A stretch of DNA of 37,021 bases. Origin: an uncultured Eggerthellaceae bacterium. GTDB taxonomy: Bacteria; Actinomycetota; Coriobacteriia; Coriobacteriales; Eggerthellaceae. The number at the start of each line of letters is the position of its first letter. Position 1 is the first letter of the stretch. The DNA is taken from the NCBI GenBank assembly GCA_944320405.1, contig CALUHI010000005.1, positions 1 to 37,021 of the forward strand, read 5' to 3'. Below the pieces are notes generated by a model. That model was not told where the DNA came from. It searched no databases and saw only the letters and a list, made by a program, of their open reading frames with translations. Position numbers and translations under genes: made by a program. Shown here one piece after another: positions 1 through 10,935 of this stretch.

Positions 1-11
1 GCCGAAGCGCG

Positions 12-719
12 ATGAGTAGGCTAAAGGCTGTCGCCCTCGTGCTTTCCGGCGCGCTCGCGTCAATGCTCTTCTGCGGCTGGCTCATCGTCGGCCATATCGA
101 GAGCGACGCGGGCGCGCTCGCTGAAGCACGCGAAGAGGGCTACGCGGCAGCTGAGGAAGACCGCCTAGCAATCGTTGTCGATAGGCCGATTGCAGAGGGC
201 AACAGCATGCCGCTATGGCTTCAGACAGACCCGCAATGGGACTACATACCCTATGCGGGCGGCACAATCGGCGACCACGGCTGCGGCCTTGCATGCGCGG
301 CTATGGCAATCAAATACATGACGCTTCAGGACATTACGCCGCTCACGCTCGCATCGTTCGTGGGCGACACCTGCCTTACCGATGGCGTGAACGACCCCGG
401 CAAGTTCTGCGCGTGGATTGCCGAGCATTACCCGGAATACGGCATCGAGAGCACGCCGATTTCTTACTCCCTCGCACCCGTCCTTCAAAACGTGTCTGAC
501 GGATGGCTTGCCTTTGCTGGCATGAGCGGGACGCTCGGCGATAGGGACTACGGCGGACACGTCGTGCTGATCTGGCGCGCCGACGATGACGGCTATTGGA
601 TACGCGACCCGGCGAGCGCTGGGAACTCCGCGCGCGCCTTCACGCTCGAAGAGCTAGAGCAGGTCGATTTTCATTACTTCTACTGCATCAGAGGGGGCTT
701 CTATGGCAAACGTAGTTGA
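12..719 (+). CDS. Membrane-anchored C39-like cysteine peptidase (prophage-type)
   Basis: This 235-residue protein has an N-terminal hydrophobic segment (about residues 5-27) that would act as a signal anchor or signal peptide, so the rest probably faces outward. A papain-like C39_2-type domain follows from about residue 67. The visible candidates for the catalytic site are Gln71, Cys91 in DHGCGLACAAMAI, His183 in GGHVVLIW and Asp199 in IRDPAS, in the order expected for this fold. Family members cleave peptides or cell-wall cross-links, but many have no known substrate. The gene overlaps the muramidase downstream by 17 bp, so the two are probably translated together and act as a lysis or wall-degrading pair. 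Base composition is less GC-rich than the core genes to the right, which fits a phage origin. The ATG at 12 lies only 11 bases from the window edge, so an upstream start cannot be fully excluded. Confidence 0.72.
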   Translation: MSRLKAVALVLSGALASMLFCGWLIVGHIESDAGALAEAREEGYAAAEEDRLAIVVDRPIAEGNSMPLWLQTDPQWDYIPYAGGTIGDHGCGLACAAMAIKYMTLQDITPLTLASFVGDTCLTDGVNDPGKFCAWIAEHYPEYGIESTPISYSLAPVLQNVSDGWLAFAGMSGTLGDRDYGGHVVLIWRADDDGYWIRDPASAGNSARAFTLEELEQVDFHYFYCIRGGFYGKRS

Positions 720-1770
720 GAGGATGCTTGACATTTCTAACTGGCAGAACGGCATCAACCTTCTGTCGGTCGATTTCGATAGCGTCATTGCCAAGGCAAC
801 TCAGGGCACCACGTACACATCGCCCGATTGCGACAGGCAGATTCAACAGGCAAAGCAGCGCGGGGCATTATGGGGTGTATACCACTACATCGCTGGCGGC
901 AACGCTAAGGGCGAAGCGGACTTCTTCATTGATTCCTGCAAGGGATATATCAAGAAGGGTATTCTTGCGGTCGATTGGGAAGAGACGCAGAACAGCGCAT
1001 GGGGCGACCTATCCTATCTCGAAGTCGTTATTGCGCGCATCATCGAGCGCACGGGCGTTCATCCTCCAATCTATTGCTCAGCTGCATTTGTCACCAATGA
1101 GCTTCGCGCGCTTGCGAAGAAGTATGATTGCGCGCTTTGGATTGCGCAGTACGCAAACAATGACGCTACCGGGTGGCAGAAATCGCCTTGGAATGAGGGC
1201 GCTTATAGCTGCGCTATCAGGCAGTACACGTCTCACGGCAAGATTGATGGATGGGGCGGCTATCTCGATCTCAACAAGGCGTATATGACGGCTGAAGCGT
1301 GGATGAAATACGCCTGCCCTGACGGGTCGGAGCCAGAACCCGCGCCAGAGCTGAAGCCCGCTGACCCGAACCAGAAGACAGCCGTTGACCTCATGATTGA
1401 AGTTATCGAGAAGAACATCAACGGTGATGAGCGCAAGACGTACCTTGGAGAGAGATACCGAGAGGTGCAAGACCTCATTAACCATATTGCCTATGCAAGC
1501 GCAGCAGACCTTGCAGACGAGACTTGGGCTGGCGCATACGGAAACGGCACGCGCCGCAAGGCGGCGCTTGGCTGGTGCGGTCGATACGATGAGGTAATGG
1601 CCGTCGTTAACGGTCAGGCAGAAACCGATATCGTCTACACCGTCAAGTATGGTGACACGCTTTCCGCTATCGCAAGCAAGTACGGAACAACCGTCGATAG
1701 GCTTGCTTCGGCAAATGGCATCGCAGACCCGGACAAGATTTATCAGGGTCAGCGAATCATCATCAAATAG
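703..1770 (+). CDS. GH25 muramidase with C-terminal LysM domain (phage endolysin-like)
   Basis: This 355-residue protein starts with a GH25 (Chalaropsis-type lysozyme) domain at about residues 6-205. The N-terminal Asp10 of MLDISNWQ, and Asp91 and Glu93 in ILAVDWEE, correspond to the acidic active-site residues of the family, and WIAQYA is another GH25 hallmark. A linker rich in Pro and Glu follows near residue 210. A LysM peptidoglycan-binding domain (YTVKYGDTLSAIASKYG onward) closes the protein at about residues 311-355. It should hydrolyse the beta-1,4 MurNAc-GlcNAc bond. There is no signal peptide, so release would need a holin or the anchored peptidase encoded just upstream. Endolysins with this architecture are typical of prophage late regions. 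The ATG at 703 has a purine-rich AGAGGGGG 5 bases upstream. Confidence 0.9.
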   Translation: MANVVERMLDISNWQNGINLLSVDFDSVIAKATQGTTYTSPDCDRQIQQAKQRGALWGVYHYIAGGNAKGEADFFIDSCKGYIKKGILAVDWEETQNSAWGDLSYLEVVIARIIERTGVHPPIYCSAAFVTNELRALAKKYDCALWIAQYANNDATGWQKSPWNEGAYSCAIRQYTSHGKIDGWGGYLDLNKAYMTAEAWMKYACPDGSEPEPAPELKPADPNQKTAVDLMIEVIEKNINGDERKTYLGERYREVQDLINHIAYASAADLADETWAGAYGNGTRRKAALGWCGRYDEVMAVVNGQAETDIVYTVKYGDTLSAIASKYGTTVDRLASANGIADPDKIYQGQRIIIK

Positions 1771-2005
1771 CGTTCAAGCGGGGTACCCTGACAAGGGGTG
1801 CCACGCTTTCTGCCGTTATACGGTCTTACAGCAAGCCGCCCATCTGGTGTTTTGTAAAAACCAGAAATGGCTATTTCTGGCAGGTTCCAACGACAACAAA
1901 CCAGTTTTTCGATACCCTTACAATGCAAGTATCGAGTTGGATAGCCGCGCGGGTGGAGGTATTGGTGGAGTTCGCCGTTTTTCTCATAAGCTCCACCACA
2001 TTCAG
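1771..2005. other. Gene-poor junction with nested inverted repeats, candidate prophage right end
   Basis: No convincing gene is visible between the muramidase and mtnA. The stretch holds several short dyads: GGTACCC...GGGTGCC near 1782-1802, a perfect CCAGAAAT-ggct-ATTTCTGG at 1861-1880, CGATAC...GTATCG at about 1909-1933, and TGGTGGAG...CTCCACCA at about 1964-1998. Its position between lysis genes and an ordinary metabolic gene is where an attachment site would be expected. I see no tRNA or tmRNA 3' end with a proper T arm, so the attachment site itself is not identified. Confidence 0.35.
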
Positions 2006-2050
2006 AAGGGTCGAACTCGCAGACAGTCATGAGTTCGACCCTTTTCTTTT
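2006..2050 (+). terminator. Rho-independent terminator after the lysis genes
   Basis: A perfect 13-bp stem, AAGGGTCGAACTC at 2006-2018 and GAGTTCGACCCTT at 2031-2043, encloses a 12-nt loop. TTCTTTT follows at 2044-2050. The T-rich side lies on the plus strand, so it stops transcription coming from the prophage side before it runs into mtnA. On the minus strand the downstream T tract is poor, so it is a weaker terminator for mtnA. Confidence 0.8.
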
Positions 2051-2070
2051 CCTTTCGGATAATACCGTCC

Positions 2071-3177
2071 TCACCACTCAAGAGCTTGCACTACCTCCGA
2101 GGGCGCAAATACTCCTCGATCAGTCACAATAGCGGTGATCAACCCCGCAGGAGTGACATCGAATGCTGGATTCCAAACATCCACCCCTTCAATGGGTTTA
2201 GCAAGAACTTCAGACGGATCGCGCTGCTCGATGGGAATGTCCGAACCATCAGTAAGCGACGCATCAATCGTAGACGCAGGCGCCGCAACGTAGAACGGAA
2301 TATCATGATGCTTCGAAAGCACCGCCACTCCGTACGTACCGATCTTGTTCGCGGTGTCGCCATTGGCAGCGATGCAATCGGCGCCAACAATGACAGCATC
2401 AATCTTGCCTTGCGCCATCAGGCTTGCAGCCATGTTGTCGCAGATCAACGTGGTTGGAATGCCCACCTTCGACAGCTCCCAGGTCGTCAGGCGCGCGCCC
2501 TGCCCCACTGGCCTGGTCTCATCAGCGTAAACACGCGCGATCTTACCTTGCTTGGCAGCGGCATAGACAACGCCCAGCGCGGTTCCGTATTGCACAGTTG
2601 CCAGGCTTCCTGCATTGCAATGTGTTAGCACGTTGCTATCGTGATCAAGAAGCGTGGCGCCGTACGCGCCGATAGCGCGGTTCGAAGCGATGTCCTCCTC
2701 TTCCATGCGGAGGACCTCTTCAAACATGGCGTCCGCTATCTCCCACGACGATTGCAGGGTTTCCGCAGACTGTTCAGCAAAGCGCTTCATTCGATCAACT
2801 GCCCACATCAAGTTAACTGCAGTAGGTCGCGCTGAGCGCACTTCATCAGACACCGGACCCATCAGCTCGAAGAAAGCATCCTTGTCATATGCACAGCCGC
2901 GACCGGCAGCCGCCTTCGCGCCCTCCCGCGATGCCCAAACCGCAAGAGAAGCGGCGCCGGCAACACCGATCGCAGGCGCTCCGCGAACCGCGAGCGTCTT
3001 GATCGCTCTGACGATCTCACGCCAATCCGATGTAGTTTCAAAACGTTCCTCATAAGGGAGAAAGCGCTCATCAAGGTACGTGAACGCAGCTGCGCCGTCC
3101 GGACTTCGCACAAGGTCCACCGAACGAGGCAACGCGTCGAGTTCCACTTTGATTCCGGAAGAAGGTCTCTCGGTCAT
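2071..3177 (-). CDS. mtnA: S-methyl-5-thioribose-1-phosphate isomerase
   Basis: MtnA converts methylthioribose-1-phosphate to methylthioribulose-1-phosphate in the methionine salvage pathway, in the cytosol. The 368-residue protein has all family signatures: RGAPAIGVAGA (65-75), THCNAGSLATVQYGTA with the catalytic Cys187, ADETRPVGQGARLT (218-231), and GADCIAANGD with the catalytic Asp267. The 80-residue Cys-Asp spacing matches the family as I remember it for Bacillus subtilis MtnA. No other salvage gene (mtnB, mtnC, mtnD) lies nearby, although a purine nucleoside phosphorylase is encoded about 20 kb away. A short palindrome (3200-3230) and the ppdK terminator lie directly upstream, so mtnA is probably transcribed separately from ppdK. 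The 3' neighbour is the presumed prophage boundary. Confidence 0.95.
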   Translation of the reverse strand: MTERPSSGIKVELDALPRSVDLVRSPDGAAAFTYLDERFLPYEERFETTSDWREIVRAIKTLAVRGAPAIGVAGAASLAVWASREGAKAAAGRGCAYDKDAFFELMGPVSDEVRSARPTAVNLMWAVDRMKRFAEQSAETLQSSWEIADAMFEEVLRMEEEDIASNRAIGAYGATLLDHDSNVLTHCNAGSLATVQYGTALGVVYAAAKQGKIARVYADETRPVGQGARLTTWELSKVGIPTTLICDNMAASLMAQGKIDAVIVGADCIAANGDTANKIGTYGVAVLSKHHDIPFYVAAPASTIDASLTDGSDIPIEQRDPSEVLAKPIEGVDVWNPAFDVTPAGLITAIVTDRGVFAPSEVVQALEW

Positions 3178-3199
3178 TCCATCTCTCCATGATGCCGAA

Positions 3200-3230
3200 A
3201 TGAGAAAAAGTGACTGTCCCTTTTTCTCAT
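3200..3230. repeat. 31-bp palindrome in the mtnA leader
   Basis: Perfect 10-bp arms ATGAGAAAAA (3200-3209) and TTTTTCTCAT (3221-3230) flank an 11-bp centre. It sits between the ppdK terminator and the mtnA start. In mtnA-sense RNA it would fold as a hairpin ending in a U-rich arm. It could be a dispersed repeat, an operator or an attenuator. No role can be assigned from one copy. Confidence 0.6.
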
Positions 3231-3237
3231 TATAGCG

Positions 3238-3270
3238 AAAGGCCGCCGTTCTTTCGGACGGCGGCCTTTT
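3238..3270 (-). terminator. Bidirectional terminator downstream of ppdK
   Basis: Perfect 12-bp arms AAAGGCCGCCGT (3238-3249) and ACGGCGGCCTTT (3258-3269) surround an 8-nt loop. Short T runs lie on both sides. It is placed 29 bp past the ppdK stop codon and should end the ppdK transcript before mtnA. Confidence 0.8.
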
Positions 3271-3298
3271 CAGCTCGTACGGTATTGTAAGGAATGCC

Positions 3299-6040
<2,742 letters not shown>

Positions 6041-6099
6041 ATTTTCTCCTTAAAACGCGACTACCTTACCCCCCTACCGGCCCATCCAGAGCCGGTCGG

Positions 6100-6987
6100 T
6101 TACTGCATTACGCCTGATGACGGATGCACGCGCTCATAGTAACGCAAAATCTCCTGAGCGGTTTCTTCAAGTGCTTTATTTTCGGTGTGTACCACGATGC
6201 AGCCCAACTTGCGCATAAGGGCACGGGCGCGCTCAAGATCTTGGTAGACGTATTCAGGGTCGGCGTACTTCGATGCAACGCCGGTGGCGTTGCCCAAACG
6301 CTTGCGGCGGATGCCCACAAGAACCTCAGGCGTGGTCATCAAACCGAATAGACGCGTGCGATCCACATCGTAGAGCTCATGCGGCGGCTCGGTGGAAGGA
6401 TCCAGCGGAATATTGGCAACCTTGTAGCCCTGCTGGGAAAGATAGATAGAAACCGGCGTCTTGGACGAACGGGAAACGCCCAAAAGCACGATATCGGCGC
6501 GCGTGAGCTCCTGGGGATTGCGCCCGTCGTCGTGAGCAATGGTGAACTCAAGAGCCTCAACGCGCTGGAAGTAATGGCTGTTGATGGCATGCAGGCTGCC
6601 AGGCAAACACGCCGGGCAGCGACCGGAGAGGTTCGAGATAGCCTCCACGGCATCGGTCATAAGATCAACGATGGTGAGGTTGTCGTCATCCTGCGCATAC
6701 TCGATCAGCTGGTTGCGCAGGTTGCGGTCAACCAGCGTGAAGAATACAAGGATGCGTCCATCGCCAGTCTTTTGAAACTGCGCAGCCTCGTGCATGTCGA
6801 TGTAAGCCTTGATGTCAGCAAAACGCTTGGCCTTCGACATAACCTCGATGCGCGGGTTGTTCTCGCCAAACTGCGCGGCGGCCGCACGTGCGACCGCCTG
6901 CGCCGTGACGCCCACCGAGTCGCTGATCACGTGGATGGTGGGGATAGGATTGGTGATGCTCTCCCCCACCTGGATTGACTGGTCCAT
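6100..6987 (-). CDS. ppsR: PPDK regulatory protein (bifunctional kinase/pyrophosphorylase, DUF299)
   Basis: This family inactivates PPDK by ADP-dependent phosphorylation of a threonine beside the catalytic histidine, and reactivates it by Pi-dependent dephosphorylation. The related form acts on PEP synthase. The 295-residue protein has the N-terminal ISDSVGVTAQAV segment and the P-loop-like GVSRSSKTPVSIYL (from residue 170) typical of DUF299. I choose the ATG at 6987 rather than one 36 bp upstream because GAAAGGAG sits five bases before it, and because the longer version would read into the glyS terminator region. Its partner ppdK is the next gene, so the target is almost certainly PPDK and not PEP synthase. 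The symbol ppsR is borrowed from the wider family. Confidence 0.92.
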   Translation of the reverse strand: MDQSIQVGESITNPIPTIHVISDSVGVTAQAVARAAAAQFGENNPRIEVMSKAKRFADIKAYIDMHEAAQFQKTGDGRILVFFTLVDRNLRNQLIEYAQDDDNLTIVDLMTDAVEAISNLSGRCPACLPGSLHAINSHYFQRVEALEFTIAHDDGRNPQELTRADIVLLGVSRSSKTPVSIYLSQQGYKVANIPLDPSTEPPHELYDVDRTRLFGLMTTPEVLVGIRRKRLGNATGVASKYADPEYVYQDLERARALMRKLGCIVVHTENKALEETAQEILRYYERVHPSSGVMQ

Positions 6988-7021
6988 GGACTCTCCTTTC
7001 TGCGAAACAGCGTCCAGATAC

Positions 7022-7047
7022 AAAAAACGGGCCTTGCGGCCCGTTTT
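7022..7047 (-). terminator. Terminator downstream of glyS
   Basis: On the minus strand, AAAACGGGCC and GGCCCGTTTT form a 10-bp stem around a GCAA tetraloop, followed by two more T residues (a six-T run in all). It begins eight bases after the glyS stop codon. It should separate glyQ-glyS transcripts from the PPDK regulator, which starts only about 35 bp further on. Confidence 0.85.
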
Positions 7048-7054
7048 CCAAAGG

Positions 7055-9133
7055 CTATCGAGCCATCTTGCCGAAGTCGGCGACTCCCTGGAAGACGCCG
7101 ACGAAGCGATTGAGCAGCTTCAAGCGATTCTCACGGAGCTTTTGATCTTCATCCATGACCATGATGCGTTCGAAGAACATGTCGACGGGCTTGCGCAGGC
7201 CGGCCAGCTCAGAAAGCGCCTCTTGGTAGTCGTCTGCCTCCAACGCCCGCGCGACGCGACCCTCCGCTTGAACAACGGCGCAGAACAGGGCGTGCTCCAC
7301 CTCGTTGATAAAGCTCTCGTCAACATCGGTGCCCAGCGAAGCGTCGCGCAGGTTGTTGGCGCGCGCATACGCAGTGGCAAGATCGTTGAAGGTGTCAGGT
7401 GCGTTTTTGCGTGCGTCCTCCAATGAACGGACGCGGCGGAGAATCTCGGCAGGTTCGCACACATCAACCGTCAGCACGGCATCGATGGCGTCCGCCTCGC
7501 AGCCGGAATCACGCAGCATGACGCGCGTGCGAGTGATGAAGAAGTCGATCACGGCAGCACGCACCGCAGCACGAGCGAAGGAAAGACCCTCGGCCTCGTA
7601 GGAATCAAGCGCGCAGTCGACCGCATCGGACAGCGACACGGGAAGCCCCGCCTCGAGAATGGCGATGATGCCCAGCGCAGCACGGCGCAGCGCGAACGGG
7701 TCAGAAGAACCCGTGGGGCCCTGATCGACCGCGAACAAACCGCAGATGGTGTCGAGCTTGTCTGCCATGGCTACGGCCTTGCCCACCGAAGACTCCGGCA
7801 GTTCATCACCAGCAAAGCGCGGACGGTAATGGTCGGCAATAGCCTGCGCCACCTGGGCGGTCTCGCCCGCAGCGGCGGCATAGTAGCTGCCCATGATGCC
7901 CTGGACGCTCGTGAACTCCACGACAGCACCCGTCACGAGGTCGGCCTTGCACAGATGCGCGGCGCGCTCGGCGTCGGCAGCATCCTGAGCAGAGAAGCCG
8001 GCTTCCTGCGCGAGATGCGCAGCGAGCTTCTCGACACGAGCGGTCTTGGCGCGCACGGTGCCCAGCTGCTCCTGGAACACGACGGTATCCAGCTTGTCCA
8101 CATAGCTTTCCAGCGGACGACGCAGATCCTCGTCATAGAAGAACTTGGCGTCGTACAGGCGCGCAGCGACAACGCGCTGGTTGCCGTCGACGATGTTTTC
8201 CTCGAAGCGCGGATCGCCATTGGAAGTGATCAGGAACTTGTTGGAAAGCGAACCATCGGCATTGAACAGCGGGAAGTAGCGCTGATGCATGAGCATGGCG
8301 TCGACGGTGATTTCCTTGGGCACGGCGAGGAACAGCTCGTCAAACGCGCCCACCATGACCGTGGGGAACTCGGTCAGGTTGACAACCTCTTCCATGGTCT
8401 TCGCGGGAAGATCGGCCACCAAGCCCGTCTTAGCCTCGATTTCTGCAACTTGCTTGCGGATGGAAGCCTCGCGCTCAGCCTCGCTGGGAACCACGCTCGC
8501 AGCGCGGAGAACCTCGATGAGCTTGTCGGCGGAAGCCACCTCGTGGGGGCCGGGAGCCAGGAAACGATGGCCACGCGTGAGTCGACCAGAAACCAGGCCG
8601 GCGAACTCAACGGGAACGACCCCATTATCAAGAAGCGCCAGCAGCCAGCGCACGGGACGGCTGAACTGCTCGTGGCGGCTTCCCCAACGCTGGGTCTTCG
8701 GCCACGGCACGGAAGTGATCAGGTTGCCCAGGATGCCCGGAAGCAGCTCGGCAGTCGCCTGCGCAGGAATGCGCTTGACGGCCCACACGTACTCGGTTCC
8801 GTTCTCGTCGCGGCGTTCGAGGTCGGCAGGATCCACACCCTTGCCGCGCGCGAAGCCGGTAGCCGCCTTGGTGGGGTTGCCATCAGCGTCGAAGGCGATC
8901 TTGGCAGACGGGCCACGGAACTCCTCGACGGATTCCTCAGTTGCCTCGGGCAGACCAGTCGCGATGACAATCAGGCGGCGCGGGGTCGTGAAAACCTCGA
9001 CGGCATCGAAGGAGATGCGCGCTTCTCGCAACGCATCCTCAAGAAGGCCGCCCAATTTGACGGTCGCGTTGTGCAGGTCGAATGCCGGCAATTCCTCGGT
9101 GCCGATCTCGAATGCGAGCGTCTTATTCGCCAT
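7055..9133 (-). CDS. glyS: Glycine--tRNA ligase beta subunit
   Basis: GlyS is the tRNA-binding beta subunit of the bacterial alpha2beta2 glycyl-tRNA synthetase. The 692-residue product is full length. It begins [17 protein letters not shown], the standard start of the family, and contains [27 protein letters not shown] and a C-terminal helical anticodon-binding region. I choose the ATG at 9133, not an in-frame ATG 39 bp upstream, because of the family N-terminus and AGGAG seven bases before it. The gene overlaps the end of glyQ by 11 bp, so translation is probably coupled to keep the subunits equimolar. It ends at a strong terminator. Confidence 0.96.
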   Translation of the reverse strand: MANKTLAFEIGTEELPAFDLHNATVKLGGLLEDALREARISFDAVEVFTTPRRLIVIATGLPEATEESVEEFRGPSAKIAFDADGNPTKAATGFARGKGVDPADLERRDENGTEYVWAVKRIPAQATAELLPGILGNLITSVPWPKTQRWGSRHEQFSRPVRWLLALLDNGVVPVEFAGLVSGRLTRGHRFLAPGPHEVASADKLIEVLRAASVVPSEAEREASIRKQVAEIEAKTGLVADLPAKTMEEVVNLTEFPTVMVGAFDELFLAVPKEITVDAMLMHQRYFPLFNADGSLSNKFLITSNGDPRFEENIVDGNQRVVAARLYDAKFFYDEDLRRPLESYVDKLDTVVFQEQLGTVRAKTARVEKLAAHLAQEAGFSAQDAADAERAAHLCKADLVTGAVVEFTSVQGIMGSYYAAAAGETAQVAQAIADHYRPRFAGDELPESSVGKAVAMADKLDTICGLFAVDQGPTGSSDPFALRRAALGIIAILEAGLPVSLSDAVDCALDSYEAEGLSFARAAVRAAVIDFFITRTRVMLRDSGCEADAIDAVLTVDVCEPAEILRRVRSLEDARKNAPDTFNDLATAYARANNLRDASLGTDVDESFINEVEHALFCAVVQAEGRVARALEADDYQEALSELAGLRKPVDMFFERIMVMDEDQKLRENRLKLLNRFVGVFQGVADFGKMAR

Positions 9134-10106
9134 CTTCGGCCTCCTTCCCCTCAGCAGAAGCCGGTGCGGCATCGCGCTGGTAGCCGGTGGCGCCTTCCGC
9201 GGCGACCGTTTCCAGATAGCTGGCGCAGCAGGCCTTGGCGATCGTGCGAACGCGCAGGATGTATCCCATGCGCTCGGTGGCAGAAATCACGCCGCGCGCA
9301 TCCAGCAGATTGAAAGCATGGCTGCACTTCAGCACGTAGTCGTATGCCGGAAGGGGCAGGCCCGCCTCCAACGTGCGGTTGCACTCAGCCTCGTAGCGAT
9401 CGAACTCGCCGAACAGGAAACCAGTGTCGGCAACCTCGAAGTTGTAGGCCGAAAACTCGCGCTCGTTTTCCAAGAACACGTCACCGTAGGTGAACACCGT
9501 GCCGTCGGCACCGCGGCTCCACACGATGTCGTAAACGGAGTCGACACCCTGGATGTACATGGTCAAGCGCTCAAGACCGTAGGTGATCTCAGCAGGAACC
9601 GGATCGCACTCGAAACCGCCCACCTGCTGGAAGTAGGTGAACTGGGTGACCTCCATGCCGTCGATCCAAACCTCCCAGCCAAGACCCCAGGCGCCCAACG
9701 TGGGGCTCTCCCAGTCGTCTTCAACGAAACGGACGTCGTGCTCCTCGACATCAATGCCGATAGCACGCAGGCTGTTCAAGTACAGATCCTGCACGTCGTC
9801 GGGAGACGGCTTGAGCAGCACCTGGAACTGGTAGTAATGCTGAAGACGATTAGGGTTCTCGCCGTAGCGGCCGTCGGTGGGACGACGCGAGGGCTGCACA
9901 TAAGCTGTGCGCCACGTGGACGGACCAAGCGCACGAAGCGTGGTCGCGGTATGGAACGTGCCCGCACCCACCTCGTTGTCGTAGGGCTGAAGCACGACGC
10001 ATCCGTGATCGGCCCAATAGCGCTGAAGATTCATAATGACGTCTTGGAACGTCGGCGCGGTAGCCGCGCGCCCGGCGGCACCGGCAATGGAAGATTCGGC
10101 TGCCAT
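9123..10106 (-). CDS. glyQ: Glycine--tRNA ligase alpha subunit
   Basis: GlyQ carries the class II catalytic core that forms glycyl-adenylate. The 327-residue protein has the highly conserved [18 protein letters not shown] start of the domain after an 18-residue Ala-rich extension, then [55 protein letters not shown] and [13 protein letters not shown]. The ATG at 10106 is preceded by AAGGAG at a good distance. No T-box leader is visible: only about 90 bp separate it from lepB upstream, and that gap contains two small hairpins instead. The two subunit genes and lepB are therefore probably one transcript. Confidence 0.97.
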   Translation of the reverse strand: MAAESSIAGAAGRAATAPTFQDVIMNLQRYWADHGCVVLQPYDNEVGAGTFHTATTLRALGPSTWRTAYVQPSRRPTDGRYGENPNRLQHYYQFQVLLKPSPDDVQDLYLNSLRAIGIDVEEHDVRFVEDDWESPTLGAWGLGWEVWIDGMEVTQFTYFQQVGGFECDPVPAEITYGLERLTMYIQGVDSVYDIVWSRGADGTVFTYGDVFLENEREFSAYNFEVADTGFLFGEFDRYEAECNRTLEAGLPLPAYDYVLKCSHAFNLLDARGVISATERMGYILRVRTIAKACCASYLETVAAEGATGYQRDAAPASAEGKEAEDGE

Positions 10107-10129
10107 TGTTCTCCTTATCCTACTTTCCC

Positions 10130-10200
10130 CCGACCGCTTGAGCGGCCGTTGTTTCCTCTCCTCGCGGCACCCGCTGATGCCTGTCGCTTGCGCGACCGTT
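10130..10200 (-). repeat. Two related hairpins between lepB and glyQ
   Basis: Two 21-bp imperfect copies of the pattern AACGGYCGCKCAAGCG lie at 10180-10200 and 10130-10150. Each folds as a stem of about 5 bp with a four-base loop ending CAA (GCAA in the first, TCAA in the second). They differ at five positions, two of which keep pairing: T-A becomes C-G and G-C becomes G-T. The first copy overlaps the last two stop-codon bases of lepB. They may tune processing or readthrough between lepB and glyQ. Confidence 0.45.
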
Positions 10201-10774
10201 ATTCCAAAAGGCCGAAGTGATCCAACGGCCAGTAGATAAGCACGCCACGACCCGTGACAGAATCCTCGTCAATGGAGCCGAAATAGCGCGAATCCTGCGA
10301 ATTGATGCGGTTGTCGCCCATCACCCACAGTTCCTCTTCAGGAACGGTGTAGGGATATGTCACATTGGCGATGGAATTCTCCAAACGATACGAAGGAAGC
10401 CCGTCTGTGTAAGGCTCGGCCAAAGGCTCGCCATCTACGTAAACGCAACCATCTTCGTCGTTGATGTCCACGGTCTGGCCACCCACCGCGATCACGCGCT
10501 TGATGAGAACGCGACCAGGCGAAAGCGGGTCGTTGAACGTGACGATGTCGCCTTGCTCGACATCCCTCATGTAATAGGAAACCTTTTCGGCAAACACCAT
10601 GTCGCCGGTCTGGATGGTTTCCTCCATCGAACCAGAAGGGATCTCGTACGCTTGGAACACGAACGTCCTCAAACCAAAGCTCAGCGCTATGACGACGACG
10701 ATCAATCCGACGAACTTGAGAAGTCCGCCAAAAAAGCCGGATCGTTTGTGCGAGGCGTGCTGGCCAGAGTCCAT
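10199..10774 (-). CDS. lepB: Signal peptidase I
   Basis: LepB removes signal peptides from exported proteins at the outer face of the membrane. The 191-residue protein has one N-terminal membrane segment (about 20-36), followed by [18 protein letters not shown] with the catalytic Ser49, GDIVTF, and [14 protein letters not shown] with the general-base Lys92. The Gly-Asp-Asn box [14 protein letters not shown] is near the C-terminus. This is the compact single-anchor type seen in Gram-positive bacteria. The start at 10774 lacks a strong Shine-Dalgarno. In many bacteria rplS lies between trmD and lepB; here that 161-bp interval contains no L19 gene. Confidence 0.94.
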   Translation of the reverse strand: MDSGQHASHKRSGFFGGLLKFVGLIVVVIALSFGLRTFVFQAYEIPSGSMEETIQTGDMVFAEKVSYYMRDVEQGDIVTFNDPLSPGRVLIKRVIAVGGQTVDINDEDGCVYVDGEPLAEPYTDGLPSYRLENSIANVTYPYTVPEEELWVMGDNRINSQDSRYFGSIDEDSVTGRGVLIYWPLDHFGLLE

Positions 10775-10935
10775 GGACGACGCAATCCTTCCCTTGCCGC
10801 GCCAAAGAGCGACAAGCTACATCGAGACGAATGAAACCGTGTGCGAACCGTTTGGTCGAGAGCCATCAGCGGGAGCGGAAATGCCTGTTCGCCACAGCTT
10901 CAGCCCAATTGGTCGTATCCGATTATGATACCCCT

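Noticed and set aside
1964-1998. Possible tmRNA or tRNA 3' end (AGCTCCACCA) as attachment site
   Set aside because: The CTCCACCA end is present, but no T arm with GTTCRANNC precedes it, so it is scored only as an inverted repeat.
1749-2081. 110-codon minus-strand frame in the junction region
   Set aside because: It runs through the terminator stem and several dyads, overlaps the mtnA and muramidase ends, has no ribosome-binding site and resembles no family.
10107-10198. Glycine T-box riboswitch before glyQ
   Set aside because: The gap is only about 92 bp and shows no T-box consensus or specifier stem.
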